Of a stretch of DNA of 64,000 nucleotides, positions 52,531 through 62,918 are shown piece by piece; positions within the stretch are counted from its first letter, which is position 1; each line of letters starts with the position of its first letter. This DNA comes from Gammaproteobacteria bacterium (GTDB taxonomy: Bacteria > Pseudomonadota > Gammaproteobacteria > Pseudomonadales > Azotimanducaceae). Under the pieces are notes generated by a model. It made no database searches and was not told the origin of the DNA. It was given only the letters and a program-made list of their open reading frames with translations. Where the stretch lies: NCBI GenBank assembly GCA_012960535.1, contig DUBB01000016.1, positions 59,368 through 123,367 of the forward strand. Direction: 5' to 3'. Position numbers and translations under genes: made by a program.

Positions 52531-52582
52531 TCTATGCTCAATATCTAGGCTTATTATCTAGGCTTATTATCTAGGCTTAATA
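52531..52582. repeat. Four tandem copies of a 13-bp repeat upstream of the propeller gene
   Basis: Units TCTATGCTCAATA, TCTAGGCTTATTA (twice, identical) and TCTAGGCTTAATA run from 52531 to 52582. They fill nearly the whole gap between the two minus-strand genes, and the downstream end touches the AAGGAG ribosome site of the propeller gene, so copy-number change could alter its translation or promoter spacing. Confidence 0.92.
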
Positions 52583-52593
52583 TCTTTGCAGTT

Positions 52594-53919
52594 TTAATCA
52601 CTCTCTATCAAATGCAACCGGGTCTGCCTGCCATCCATATACCCCACACCCCTGGCAGAGAAGATCGCCTGCTCCTCCAGCATGATGCGAATTTCCTTAT
52701 TCCACTGAGGCAGGAAGCTCGCTGCATTGAGTTCTATTGAATACGCGGTATTGAGATGCAAAGGGTAATCTCCATGAACCGGCACGCCATCCTGCGAATC
52801 CCACATCCCCAGCGTAGTACCGGCGCCATGGCCATGATAGCCAATGGGATGGGTATAGATGGAAGGTTTAATGCCTCTGGCTATGGCCTGCTCCCGGGAT
52901 AACCTCAAAACTTCGTTGCCGGTTCTGCCGAGTTTAAAATTTAAGGTGAAAATATCCTGCAACTGGTTGGCTTTGACCAGGGCGGCTTTGAGATATTCAG
53001 GCGCGTCTTTTTCATCGGCTCTGAGAACATAAGCATGTTGCTGCTGATCTGTCTGCAAGCGCAAATAGGTCAAGCCAAAATCAACATGGAGCAGATCTCC
53101 TGGCTGGATAATGCTTGTTTCAGCCTGTTCACTGAAAGTCTTAAGGTGTTCGAACTGCTCCTGACTGGCCCTCTGAATGGAAACCGAAGGGTGAAACCAG
53201 TTCTGTAATTTCAGGGCACGCGTTTTTTCGCGCAGCCACCACACGACATCTTCTGTGCTGGTTTTCCGAGCAACAACAACCTTGTTCGAAAAAGCCTCGC
53301 TGATAATGTCATGGCCCAGCCTGACCAAACCAGGATACACATCCATTTCCTTGCGCGTCCGGGTTTCAAGCCATGCCAGCGCCAGAGGTTCAGCAGAGAC
53401 AACTCTCTTCCTCATTTCAGCATTCAGCTCTTCAAGGAATTCCTGATGAGCAGTAGCCGTGATTCCATCTGCCAAAGCAAAATGAGTCGATCTGTTTATG
53501 GCTATCCGTTGCGGATTTTTCTCGTTAATCAATGCTGCCAGACGCTGCCACTGTCTCCCTTGAGTCTCTTTATCCCAGGCTTTCCTGAATAACTCGCCAA
53601 CCTGGTAACGCGCCACGGCCAGGCGCTCAAGAGGCTTTCCTTCGCCAGGGTCAAATATCACCAGAATTGTCCTGCGCCGAGCTGACAACCAGGTTGACGG
53701 CAAAAAGGTCTTTAATACGGGATCTTCATTGTACTCGCGCGAGATTAAAACCCACATATCAATCCCTTCTCGGCGCATCAGTTGCGGCAGCAGGTTTTCC
53801 AGCCGGTCAGCCAGAATCTCATCGATAAGGGCAGACCGATCCTGCATTGGCAGTACCACTGATTCAGGCGCGGCAACGCTACTGAGCAGCCAGAGAACAA
53901 CAAACAGCGACAACCTCAT
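52594..53919 (-). CDS. Secreted M24-family metallopeptidase (Xaa-Pro aminopeptidase-like)
   Basis: A 441-residue pita-bread peptidase. ATG 53919 begins a signal peptide (M-R-L-S-L-F-V-V-L-W-L-L-S-S-V-A-A); the ORF start at 53973 adds a non-export stretch. The N-terminal creatinase domain spans roughly 25-200. The metal ligands are V-D-F-G (Asp), Q-T-D-Q (Asp), H-P-I-G-Y-H-G-H (His), S-I-E-L-N (Glu) and M-L-E-E-Q (Glu). It should cleave proline-containing peptides outside the cytoplasm. Confidence 0.9.
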   Translation of the reverse strand: MRLSLFVVLWLLSSVAAPESVVLPMQDRSALIDEILADRLENLLPQLMRREGIDMWVLISREYNEDPVLKTFLPSTWLSARRRTILVIFDPGEGKPLERLAVARYQVGELFRKAWDKETQGRQWQRLAALINEKNPQRIAINRSTHFALADGITATAHQEFLEELNAEMRKRVVSAEPLALAWLETRTRKEMDVYPGLVRLGHDIISEAFSNKVVVARKTSTEDVVWWLREKTRALKLQNWFHPSVSIQRASQEQFEHLKTFSEQAETSIIQPGDLLHVDFGLTYLRLQTDQQQHAYVLRADEKDAPEYLKAALVKANQLQDIFTLNFKLGRTGNEVLRLSREQAIARGIKPSIYTHPIGYHGHGAGTTLGMWDSQDGVPVHGDYPLHLNTAYSIELNAASFLPQWNKEIRIMLEEQAIFSARGVGYMDGRQTRLHLIESD

Positions 53920-54170
53920 AAAATAACCGGTGATAAAGTATTCGTTAACTAGAATTGGACAAAGCGGCATCATTTACAAGTGTTTATCACTTATTTACCA
54001 GTGGTAACCCATAATTCTAACTGGCCTTAAGGGCCATTTCCTGGAGCAAATAGTGGCAGCGGTAGCCTGATATCATCTACAATCTTAGCCACAAAGCTCT
54101 GGGTAAGCGCAATTCCATACTGCCCTCCACCCCATAAAGCATTAGCCAAAGCCCTACTGGAGCACACAAC

Positions 54171-55328
54171 ATGAATTTGCCGGTCAATCCCAAAAATCTT
54201 TTCATTTTTATCCTGGCTGCCAGTATCGCCTCGACCATCGGTGGGCTACCGTTTAATTCTCTTCCCGTCATGCTGGGCAGTCTCGCCGATTCCTTCAGCC
54301 TGAGCAGCGAGTCGGTCGGCCTGCTTGGATCCATCTGTTTTGCCGGCTACCTGCTCGGAACCCTGGGCGCACCATTTTGGATCAATCGCCTGAACTGGAG
54401 AACCTTAACCATTGCCAGCACCATCGGCACAGCCACCGCATTTGCGGTCAGTTCACAGCTTAAAAGCATCGAGGCGCTCTACCTGGTGTGGGCCTTCATT
54501 GGTTTTTTTGCGTCGACCATGACCTGCCTGGGCATGCGGATTCTTGCCGATTTACCGGACAAGGTACGCGCATTTGGAACGCGCCAGGGAATTGAGCTTT
54601 CAGTTACCGCGGCGGTACTATTTGCCCTGCCACCGCTTATTATCGCTCAGTGGCAGTACCCTGGTGCTGCCCTGGCTCTGGCTGTCGTCGTCGGGGTATT
54701 AGGCTTATCCGCATTCTGGGTCCCTCAGGGTCCTTTGCTTGCGATAACGGAAGAAAACCAGACAATAACAAACCATTCCCGAATCCCACTGCCCCGCAGT
54801 TCCTGGGTTTGCATGAGTATTTTCTTTGTATTTCTGGTGGGTAACATTGCCTTGTGGGCCTTCCTGGAACGCATCGGTGCCGATCTCAAGCTAGCCGGTG
54901 CTGAAATCGGGATTGTTTTTGCCGTACTTAAACTGCTGGGAGGGGTCGCTGCCTTTTTTGTAGCCTGGATAGGTGATCGTGCTGGTGTTAGATGGCCCTA
55001 CTGGATCGTACTGCTCGGTGTTCTGGCAGGGCTGCTTTTCCTGCTCGGCGCAGGCAGTTTCTTACCCTTCGCGCTGGGCGCATGGATCTGGGAATTTGCG
55101 TTTACCTGCGGTTGTGTATTCCAGGTTGCAGCCATCGCCCGTAGTGATGCTTCAGGGCGCGCAGTGGTGCTGGTACCTGCTGTGTTTGCGCTCAGTTCAA
55201 TGGTCGGTCCAGGGCTTGCAGGCCAGCTCGCTGCGGGTGGCAGCTTCAACAGTGTTCTGCTCTTGGCAGCAATCTGTTCCGTATTACCTGCGCTGGTATA
55301 CAGCTTCTGGCAACCAGCCAAGAGCTGA
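54171..55328 (+). CDS. MFS transporter
   Basis: A 385-residue membrane protein with about twelve hydrophobic segments, beginning with a short cytoplasmic N-terminus (N-P-K-N-L-F-I-F). GGAG stands 9 bases before the ATG. It is somewhat short for the family and its conserved D-R loop (W-I-G-D-R-A-G-V-R in the second half) is visible. Substrate unknown. It is divergent from the M24 peptidase across 251 bases and convergent with the Baeyer-Villiger gene. Confidence 0.87.
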   Translation: MNLPVNPKNLFIFILAASIASTIGGLPFNSLPVMLGSLADSFSLSSESVGLLGSICFAGYLLGTLGAPFWINRLNWRTLTIASTIGTATAFAVSSQLKSIEALYLVWAFIGFFASTMTCLGMRILADLPDKVRAFGTRQGIELSVTAAVLFALPPLIIAQWQYPGAALALAVVVGVLGLSAFWVPQGPLLAITEENQTITNHSRIPLPRSSWVCMSIFFVFLVGNIALWAFLERIGADLKLAGAEIGIVFAVLKLLGGVAAFFVAWIGDRAGVRWPYWIVLLGVLAGLLFLLGAGSFLPFALGAWIWEFAFTCGCVFQVAAIARSDASGRAVVLVPAVFALSSMVGPGLAGQLAAGGSFNSVLLLAAICSVLPALVYSFWQPAKS

Positions 55329-55435
55329 TTCGATTACCAGCATTACACAATCAATGCTGACTCAAGCAGATCAGCCGTGCTTTCAATACCTAAACTAATG
55401 TCTCTGCCTGGCCCGACAACGGCTCAGCGGGCTAA

Positions 55436-57379
55436 TCAACCATTGCTACCCTGCCTTAGCAACCGGTAGTCATTCAAGTCAACATCATGGGTCGTCGCCC
55501 AGAATTCCTGTAGGCTGAAAGGTGAATTGTTCACTACCTCACCGGCACTGTTCTTGTACCAGCTGGTCACATTGGCATGGCCCCAGGCCAGATTCCGGCT
55601 CAGCGACTGGACCCGCTTATTATAGGCAGTATTGATCTCAGCCCTGACATCGATAGCCTGCAGCGACTGCTCCAGCATCTGGGTAATACACTGCATGGTG
55701 TAGTGAATCTGACATTCAATCTGATAAATGATGCTGCCCCCATGAACAATATTGGTATTGGGACCATAAAGGCAAAATAAGTTAGGAAATCCTGGCACAC
55801 TGGTGCCTTTATAAGCATTAGCGCTATCACCCCATACATCAGCAAGACTGCGACCTTCTACTCCCAGCACCTCCATAGGCGTCAATAAACGATTAGATTG
55901 AAAACCCGTCGCCAGGATCAGAACATCAAGATCAATATGCCGGCCATCTAAGAGTTTTACGCCTTCCGGCGTGATGCACTCGATCGTCTCCGTGACTAAA
56001 CTCACATCTTCTCGGGCCAGCGTTTCATACCAGCCATTATCAACAATAAGGCGTTTACCCCAGACCGGAAAGGCCGGAGTGCAATCTTCCAGGTATTGAT
56101 TTTTATCTCCCAGGCCTTCCTTGATAAAACCGATCAGGGCCTCGCGCATACCATGATTAGCCTCGTTCATGGACAGCGCCTTATCTGGCCACTCAGGGTC
56201 ACCAACCACCACCGGCCAGGAACGATCACCGAATATCAGTATCATCCTTGCTCGATGGAATTCGGCATAATAAGGGATATGTTCCAGAGCCCAGAGAAGG
56301 CCCTGCTCAACTGGCCGGTAATAATCTCTGGCCGGTGCTACCCAGTGTGGGGTGCGCTGAAAAACATGGCTATGCTGAGCCTGCTCAGCCGTTTTGGGCA
56401 GCAACTGAACGCTGCTGCATCCCGTGCCAATAACGCCGACTTTCTTGCCTTCCAGACTGTCATCCTGCCATCGCGCTGAATGCCACATAGGTCCGCTGAA
56501 AGTCTCCAGGCCTTTTATATCAGGCAAGGCGGGACGGTTTAGCTGCCCCACGGCACTGATCACCACATTAGCAGCTAAATTGCAGCGCGTTCCCTTGTTG
56601 TCACGATATTTAACCAACCAGCTGTTCGATGCAACATCAAACTTCGCCTGCTCTACCTCGCATTCAAAAAGAATCTGGTCGCGCACATCAAACTCATCAG
56701 CACAGTCATCAAAATAGGCAAATAATTCATCACGTTTGGAGAAATATCCCGACCAGCCAGGATTACGGTGAAAGGAATAGGAGTAAAAGTGGTTCGGCGT
56801 ATCCACGCCACAATCAGGATAGCGGTTTTCGTACCAGGTCCCACCAACCTCCGAATTCTTCTCCAGGACAGTGAAACTCAGGCCTGCAGATTTTAGTTTT
56901 GCGGCTATGCCAAGACCGGACATACCCGCACCGATTATTACCGCGTGAAAGCCCTGAGCCTTACCCGCGTTAGTGGCAGCCAGCAGATCATCCCGCCACT
57001 GCTCATCGCGATCGACAAATCTTGTTTCCTCCATCAACATGGCTACCTGGCCAGCATCGACGGTTTCCGCGGTGGAAAAATTAAGCATGCGATGAAACCG
57101 CTCGAGACTCGGCGTCGCAGCGATCTTCTGGTGACCGTCCCTGACCTCACCGATTACTGCCACTGCTGCCTCGTGAATTTCCGCAGTCAACTCATCGCTA
57201 TACCCCCCGCTATCGTCCGGGAACAGACTTCCTTCGGGTGCCTCGATTGGAGCAGGCGCAAAACGGGGTTCAAGCCATTTATCATCACCCGTTAAACTTG
57301 CCAGCACCAGCAACAAGGTCGGTGTATTTACGTCCAGCAAGGCTTCACGCAGATCGCTGTCATTACCCGGTATATTCAT
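55436..57379 (-). CDS. Flavin-dependent Baeyer-Villiger-type monooxygenase, long N-terminal form
   Basis: A 647-residue class B monooxygenase. A non-Rossmann N-terminal part of about 140 residues precedes I-I-G-A-G-M-S-G-L-G (148-157), as in 4-hydroxyacetophenone monooxygenase. The BVMO fingerprint F-S-G-P-M-W-H-S-A-R-W is present, as is the NADPH Rossmann G-V-I-G-T-G-C-S-S. It likely inserts oxygen beside ketones to give esters or lactones; a carboxylic or aromatic ketone substrate is not settled. GGAG is 8 bases before the ATG. Confidence 0.92.
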   Translation of the reverse strand: MNIPGNDSDLREALLDVNTPTLLLVLASLTGDDKWLEPRFAPAPIEAPEGSLFPDDSGGYSDELTAEIHEAAVAVIGEVRDGHQKIAATPSLERFHRMLNFSTAETVDAGQVAMLMEETRFVDRDEQWRDDLLAATNAGKAQGFHAVIIGAGMSGLGIAAKLKSAGLSFTVLEKNSEVGGTWYENRYPDCGVDTPNHFYSYSFHRNPGWSGYFSKRDELFAYFDDCADEFDVRDQILFECEVEQAKFDVASNSWLVKYRDNKGTRCNLAANVVISAVGQLNRPALPDIKGLETFSGPMWHSARWQDDSLEGKKVGVIGTGCSSVQLLPKTAEQAQHSHVFQRTPHWVAPARDYYRPVEQGLLWALEHIPYYAEFHRARMILIFGDRSWPVVVGDPEWPDKALSMNEANHGMREALIGFIKEGLGDKNQYLEDCTPAFPVWGKRLIVDNGWYETLAREDVSLVTETIECITPEGVKLLDGRHIDLDVLILATGFQSNRLLTPMEVLGVEGRSLADVWGDSANAYKGTSVPGFPNLFCLYGPNTNIVHGGSIIYQIECQIHYTMQCITQMLEQSLQAIDVRAEINTAYNKRVQSLSRNLAWGHANVTSWYKNSAGEVVNNSPFSLQEFWATTHDVDLNDYRLLRQGSNG

Positions 57380-57527
57380 CAGTCGCTCTCCAGCTGCCTG
57401 TACATGATATGTCCTGATTCAACTTAGCATCGCAACAGATGATTCAGCAAGAATTCTTAGTTACACTTTAACCACGCATTTCAGGGCATCATCGGTGCAC
57501 CCTGTCACTTTCATCAGAGCATTAGCC

Positions 57528-58598
57528 ATGACTCAACAAATCAGAAACCTGGGCGTGAACCTGCCGGGAAAGCCGGGAGCCAACAACGCGATTACTGATG
57601 TTGCCGGTGTCAGCGTCGGCCATCACACCCTCATCAGCGGCCACGGACAACGCATAGAAGGTCAAGGTCCGGTACGTACCGGTGTGACCGCAATCATACC
57701 CAGCAGCCCGGATCTAAGATCCGTATTCGCCGCTGGCTATTCGCTCAATGGCGCAGGGGAACTCACTGGCATGCACTGGATTGAAGAATCCGGAATTCTG
57801 ACCGGACCCATCTGTATCACCAATACCCATAGCGTAGGTGCGGTTCATGAAGCAGTCATTCAGTGGATGAACCAACGCGAGATGGCGAGTGATATGCCCT
57901 TCTGCCTGCCCGTGGTCGGCGAAACCTACGATGGCTTTCTCAATGACATCAATGGTTTTCATGTCAAAGCAGAGCACGTGTTTAAAGCGCTGGACGGTGC
58001 CAGCGCGGGCAAGGTTGCACAAGGCAATGTGGGCGGCGGTACTGGCATGATCTGTCATCAATTCAAGGGGGGTATAGGCAGCGCCTCCCGCCAGGTAACA
58101 ATAGACAGTGCTGACTACACCTTAGGTGTACTGGTCCAGGCCAACTATGGCCAGCGCGAAAGCCTGACCATCAACGGTGTACCGGTGGGAAGTCAAATAA
58201 CCGATCTGATGCCATCGATCGGCCTGGGGGAAAAAGGCTCAATCATTGTCATCATTGCCAGCGATGCGCCGTTACTGCCGCATCAACTCAAACGCCTGGC
58301 CAGACGGGTACCCATGGGCATGGCACGGGTCGGATCCTATGCAGGAAATCTCTCAGGTGATATCTTCATCGCATTCTCCACCGCTAATACAGTAGCAGCA
58401 GAGTCTCCACTGATTGATTTGCAAATGCTGCCAAACCAGCAAATCGAACCTTTGTTCAAGGCCACGGTCGAGGCAACAGAGGAGGCCATTCTGAACGCCC
58501 TGACCGCTGCCGAGACCATGACCGGTATTAACGATACAACGGTACACCAGCTACCTCATGATCGAGTGCGTGATCTCATGGGCAAATACGGTCGATGA
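57528..58598 (+). CDS. P1-family peptidase, DmpA / L-aminopeptidase-D-esterase type
   Basis: A 356-residue Ntn-hydrolase-like peptidase. N-A-I-T-D-V-A-G-V-S-V-G-H-H is the family opening and G-N-V-G-G-G-T-G-M the first conserved block. K-G-G-I-G-S-A-S-R places the self-cleaved Gly-Ser bond at Ser185 (numbered from ATG 57528); the new N-terminal Ser would be the nucleophile. An upstream ATG at 57495 is rejected because the family N-terminus starts at T-Q-Q-I-R-N. Divergent from the monooxygenase; cytoplasmic, as no signal is seen. Confidence 0.92.
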   Translation: MTQQIRNLGVNLPGKPGANNAITDVAGVSVGHHTLISGHGQRIEGQGPVRTGVTAIIPSSPDLRSVFAAGYSLNGAGELTGMHWIEESGILTGPICITNTHSVGAVHEAVIQWMNQREMASDMPFCLPVVGETYDGFLNDINGFHVKAEHVFKALDGASAGKVAQGNVGGGTGMICHQFKGGIGSASRQVTIDSADYTLGVLVQANYGQRESLTINGVPVGSQITDLMPSIGLGEKGSIIVIIASDAPLLPHQLKRLARRVPMGMARVGSYAGNLSGDIFIAFSTANTVAAESPLIDLQMLPNQQIEPLFKATVEATEEAILNALTAAETMTGINDTTVHQLPHDRVRDLMGKYGR

Positions 58599-58701
58599 AA
58601 ATGCTTAGCCTGATTGACAACCTGACCCTGTATTCAAAAGACTTCCTGCTCGCAGAAAGCAGCTACCACAAACCTATGGCGAAAAAGAAAAGGGTGACTG
58701 A

Positions 58702-59649
58702 ATGAACAGTATTGGGGCACCGGTTATGAAATCCAGATGGCAACAAACCCTGATCTTGACGGTGCTGTTGCTACCTTTAGCAGCAACAGAAGATACCCTG
58801 CAGGATGCGCCTGGGCTATCTAATTCAGAACATCAGAGCGATGCCACTAAAGAAACAGGCAACCCTTCAGATCAAAAACGTCTACTACCTTTAAACAACA
58901 CCCGAAATACCCGGGATCTGGGCGGTTACAGCACCGTTAACGGACGTCACCTTAAATGGGGACTGCTGTTTCGCTCAGACAGCCTGGCAGATCTGGATGC
59001 TTCCGACCTGGCTTATCTCGAAAGGCTGCAACTCGCTGCAGTAACCGATTTACGTAGCGACACTGAAAGGGCCCAGGCGCCCTCTCAGCTACCCCGGCAA
59101 TCACCTGCCATTGTCTATCAAACCCTTGATATCAACGACCCGGCAATCAATGTAGCTGAACTAAGTCGAAAATTTTACTCGGGCCAATTGTCCGAAACCG
59201 AACTGATCGCACTAACCGATCGAACCCGTTATATCAGCAATACGGCAATCAGCAGGACCTGGGGACAATGGGTCGCGGACCTCGCCAACCCGGGCGCACT
59301 ACCGCATCTGTTCCATTGTACTGCCGGTAAAGACCGTACTGGTTTTGCCAGCGCCATCATTTTACTGACCCTGGGCGTGCCCAGGGATGAAATCATGCAC
59401 GATTTCGTGCTGACCAACCAGTATCTGGAAGATCGCATCGAAACAACAGTGAAAAAGATACAGGCAAATTCGACGACTGACGTGAATGCCGATGTGCTAC
59501 GGCAAGTAATCGGCGTCACCCCGAATAGTCTGGAAAACGCTTTTGCGGCCATGGAAGATCAATATGGATCCATTGATCTGTATATCGAACACGGCCTTGG
59601 AATCGATAAAGCCACCCAATCTAAACTGCGCGCATTGCTGCTTGAGTGA
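58702..59649 (+). CDS. Secreted dual-specificity tyrosine phosphatase (Tyr_phosphatase3)
   Basis: A 315-residue protein with a signal peptide (about residues 10-29). The phosphatase fold starts with N-T-R-D-L-G-G-Y (69-76), the usual opening of this bacterial family, and the P-loop H-C-T-A-G-K-D-R-T-G gives nucleophile Cys206 and Arg212. Family members dephosphorylate phosphoinositides, tyrosines or sugars; an export signal suggests an extracytoplasmic target. GGGTGA precedes the ATG. 103 bases separate it from the peptidase gene. Confidence 0.92.
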   Translation: MNSIGAPVMKSRWQQTLILTVLLLPLAATEDTLQDAPGLSNSEHQSDATKETGNPSDQKRLLPLNNTRNTRDLGGYSTVNGRHLKWGLLFRSDSLADLDASDLAYLERLQLAAVTDLRSDTERAQAPSQLPRQSPAIVYQTLDINDPAINVAELSRKFYSGQLSETELIALTDRTRYISNTAISRTWGQWVADLANPGALPHLFHCTAGKDRTGFASAIILLTLGVPRDEIMHDFVLTNQYLEDRIETTVKKIQANSTTDVNADVLRQVIGVTPNSLENAFAAMEDQYGSIDLYIEHGLGIDKATQSKLRALLLE

Positions 59650-59731
59650 TTAGTCGGGCCTCGTTGCTGGCAACCTCGTGGGCATGCCCATTGCCTGACT
59701 ATCATAGGCAATCATTGCAAGGGAAACTTAT

Positions 59732-62167
59732 CTAGACCTTCAGATGGCTCCCCGTGGGATCATACAGGGGTTTGAACTGAACTTTCACTGGATACCGCTG
59801 ACCGGCAACTTCAACTTCAAACTCGCCTGCCCGGATCCATGCGGCATCAACACCAGCAGGGTCTTGAACATCGGCAACCGCCAGGCTCTTGCCGACTCGA
59901 TGACCCCAGGCAGCCGATGTTGTCAGACCAACAAAGCCACCATTTCGATAAATGGGTTCATCGTGAATCATAAAAGGGGCATCATCTGCTTCAATGGCAA
60001 GATTAACCAGACGTCGGGACTGCCTGCCTTTTGCAGCAACCAGCGTATCGCGACCGATGAAATCGCCCTTATCAAGATCCACACTGAAGCCAAGTCCCGC
60101 CTGATAAGGGTTGATATGATCATGGATATCATGGCCCCAGTGGCGGTAGCCTTTTTCTATTCGACACGAATTCATGGCGTGAAAACCAGCATGAACCAGA
60201 CCGACACCTTCACCCGCTGAGATTAATTTCTCATAGACAGTAACCGCTTCTGCTTTACTCATGCAGAGCTCATAGCCTAATTCACCTACATAACTCAAAC
60301 GATTAAATCGAACTGGAATGGTGGAGATAACATGGGTGTCAGAATGATAGTAGGCCTGATCAGCCAGCTCCCCTGGTGTATCACAAAGCCCACAGAGCAA
60401 CTCCCTGGACCGGGGTCCCATCACCCCAATAATCGTGGAATCAGTATCATGCGAGACAGTGCAATCAAAGCCCTGTTGATGCCGCTTCATCCAAAACCAA
60501 TCTCGCCTTTCCGACGCCCCCGCGGAGACGACCATGAATAGATTTTCATCCAGGCGGGTGATGGTGATATCAGACTCAATGCCACCGTCGTCATTCAACC
60601 ACTGGCTATAAACAACCTGGTTAATATTAACGTCGATGTTGTTACCTGACAGATACTGCAGGAAGGCCAGCGCATCTGGTCCTTCTACGCGAAATATGGG
60701 GTAACTGTTTTGATCAAATAGAGCGACACTACCAGCAAGACCATCACACTCGGCCTGGCAGGCATCAAACCAGTTCGGCTTGCCGTAAGTATATTCATAG
60801 ACCCTGGCATCTCCTCGGGCATACCAGTTCGGCCGCTCCCAGCCCGCCGCCTCTCCCATAACCGCGCCCTGATCCAACAGTTTTTGATGCAATGGGCTCA
60901 ATCGCACATTACGGGCTGTCTCAAATTGGCGGTTGGGCCAATGCATGGCATACAGCAACCCAAGAGTTTCTTTGGTACGCTCGAACAGAAAAGACTTGTC
61001 TGCTTGATAAGGAAAAGTGCGGCGAACATCAACATCCCAGAGATCCATGCTGGCTTTGCCATGCTTAATCCACTCTGCCAGCACTTTACCGGCCCCCCCT
61101 GAAGACTGAATGCCAATGGAGTTAAAACCACAGGCGACAAACAGGTTCTTGATTTCCGGTGTTTCTCCAAGTAAATAGCGATCGTCCGGTGTAAAACTCT
61201 CTGGCCCATTAAAGAACAGGCTTACCCCGGCATCGCCAAGTTCTGGGAAGCGCTCCAGCGCCATCTCAAACAGCGGTTCAAAATGAGGAAAATCCTCGGG
61301 TAAGGTGCCAAAAGCAAAATCCTTGGGTATGCCATCCATACCCCAAGGTTTGGCTTTGAGCTCAAAGCAGCCAAGTAATAACTTGCCGGCATCGAATTTG
61401 TAATACACCTGTTCATCGGGCAATCGAAGCGTGGGCCGCATTTTAGTAAAGTTATCCAGCGGCTCCGTAACCAGATAGAAATGTTCGGCAGCGTGCAGCG
61501 GCACGCACACATTATGCTGCCCGGCAAATTCTCTGGACCACATGCCACCCGCCAGTACTACGGTTTCTGCCTCGATAAGGACCCCATCATCCAGATAAAC
61601 ACCCGTCACTTTATCGTCACGCACTGCCAATCTTGCAACGTTGCATTGCTCTTTGATAACCGCCCCACCGGATCGCGCGCCCTTAGCAAGCGCCAGGGTG
61701 GTATCGACCGGATTAGTCTGACCATCGCCGGGGAGATAAACGCCGCCTAAAACATCTGTGGTTTTAAGGCCGGGCCACTGTTCATGGATGAAATCGGTTC
61801 CAATAAGCTCGCACTCTACGCCGAATGCCTTTGCCATCGTGGCCTGACGAGCCAGCTCTTCGAGGCGTTCAGAGTTCATTGCCAGGGTCATCGAGCCCGT
61901 TTTCCTAAAGCCCGTTTCCAAGCCGGTTTCTGCTGACAGGTCAGCAAATAATTCAGTAGTGTATTGGGCTAACCGTGTCATATTCTGCGTTGCACGAAGT
62001 TGCCCGACCAGGCCAGCCGCATGCCAGGTGGTCCCACTGGTCAATTGCTTGCGTTCCAGCAGCAATACATCGCCAATGCCTATTTGAGCAAGATGATAAG
62101 CAATCGAACAGCCAACAATACCGCCCCCAACAATCACCACTTGCGCTGAATCAGGAAGCGCTGCCAT
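59732..62167 (-). CDS. Dimethylglycine/sarcosine dehydrogenase-like FAD oxidoreductase with aminomethyltransferase (GcvT-like) domain
   Basis: An 811-residue protein. The DAO domain opens [14 protein letters not shown], and S-G-T-T-W-H-A-A-G carries the His that binds FAD covalently in dimethylglycine dehydrogenase. The second half (from about 430) is GcvT-like, with W-G-H-D-I-H and later [10 protein letters not shown], and would take the one-carbon unit to tetrahydrofolate. It demethylates an N-methyl amino acid. AAGGA is 7 bases before the ATG. Its product would reach one-carbon metabolism, as would the formate dehydrogenase; no other betaine gene is adjacent. Confidence 0.94.
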   Translation of the reverse strand: MAALPDSAQVVIVGGGIVGCSIAYHLAQIGIGDVLLLERKQLTSGTTWHAAGLVGQLRATQNMTRLAQYTTELFADLSAETGLETGFRKTGSMTLAMNSERLEELARQATMAKAFGVECELIGTDFIHEQWPGLKTTDVLGGVYLPGDGQTNPVDTTLALAKGARSGGAVIKEQCNVARLAVRDDKVTGVYLDDGVLIEAETVVLAGGMWSREFAGQHNVCVPLHAAEHFYLVTEPLDNFTKMRPTLRLPDEQVYYKFDAGKLLLGCFELKAKPWGMDGIPKDFAFGTLPEDFPHFEPLFEMALERFPELGDAGVSLFFNGPESFTPDDRYLLGETPEIKNLFVACGFNSIGIQSSGGAGKVLAEWIKHGKASMDLWDVDVRRTFPYQADKSFLFERTKETLGLLYAMHWPNRQFETARNVRLSPLHQKLLDQGAVMGEAAGWERPNWYARGDARVYEYTYGKPNWFDACQAECDGLAGSVALFDQNSYPIFRVEGPDALAFLQYLSGNNIDVNINQVVYSQWLNDDGGIESDITITRLDENLFMVVSAGASERRDWFWMKRHQQGFDCTVSHDTDSTIIGVMGPRSRELLCGLCDTPGELADQAYYHSDTHVISTIPVRFNRLSYVGELGYELCMSKAEAVTVYEKLISAGEGVGLVHAGFHAMNSCRIEKGYRHWGHDIHDHINPYQAGLGFSVDLDKGDFIGRDTLVAAKGRQSRRLVNLAIEADDAPFMIHDEPIYRNGGFVGLTTSAAWGHRVGKSLAVADVQDPAGVDAAWIRAGEFEVEVAGQRYPVKVQFKPLYDPTGSHLKV

Positions 62168-62293
62168 AAATTTTCCTTAGCAATTTGCAAAGAATAACCA
62201 GACTACCAAAATTGAAGCCACCCGTGTTGGCAATTTCGAAGATTCCAGCTTGACTGTTTAGGCCTGCTTGGGTTTAATGCGCCAAACCCGAAT

Positions 62294-62332
62294 AACTTTG
62301 CTAGAAATCTTTGCTGGAAGTCTTAGCTAGAT
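62294..62332. repeat. Three near-identical tandem copies of a 13-bp repeat
   Basis: AACTTTGCTAGAA, ATCTTTGCTGGAA and GTCTTAGCTAGAT occupy 62294-62332, in the gap between the dehydrogenase start and tRNA-Phe. Copies agree at about nine to ten of 13 positions. Confidence 0.65.
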
Positions 62333-62367
62333 AGATAACAAATTTCCCTCAAGACTTTAAAGATATT

Positions 62368-62443
<76 letters not shown>

Positions 62444-62918
62444 ATCGGTCTGTAGGCGCGCAGCGCCGAAGATCCGAAACCCCCGCGAATTTACTGGAAA
62501 CGACAGGCATTTCAAAGAAATGCCGAGAGTGTCCTGAGCCGTGCTTGAACAAACTATGCAGGCTTTTGCGTGGGTGAAAAAACGGGAAATCCTAGCGGCC
62601 TGCACTCGTGGAGAAATAATCGGATATTACCAATTCTCTACCAACATATTGTTAATGCGAATCAAACTAGATGGTCTAATCTTCTGAGAAATAGCCCATA
62701 TCAACGCCCTTCCCTTCATATATCTCACGTGTACTCACACCAAGATTTGAAAAGCGGTCATTACATATCGAACAAGCTAAAAGTACGCCGGTGAAGATTT
62801 GATTACATCTTCACTCCGTTTTGCTAGGCTGTTCTGAATCATTCACACAGCGATGGTCTACTGTCCGCGCAATTTCGTTTAAGAAAGTGAACTGATGGAT
62901 CGCGACAACATTCCGCCA
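62444..62918. other. Region downstream of tRNA-Phe without supported gene
   Basis: In these 475 bases I find two small hairpins (GGCGC/GCGCC at 62455-62467 and GGCATTTC/GAAATGCC at 62506-62524) and the T-tailed hairpin at 62791-62822. A 74-codon frame at 62570-62794 has no recognised family and no ribosome site. It could be a leftover of an insertion at the tRNA end, but no integrase or direct repeat is seen. Confidence 0.4.
62791..62822 (+). terminator. Candidate intrinsic terminator
   Basis: GTGAAGAT (62791-62798) and ATCTTCAC (62807-62814) form an 8-base stem with an 8-base loop, followed within four bases by TTTT. It is on the + strand, far from the tRNA end; the transcript it stops is not known. 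Confidence 0.45.

Noticed and set aside
62570..62794. 74-codon ORF after tRNA-Phe
   Set aside because: No homology recognised, no ribosome site, low-complexity codon mix.
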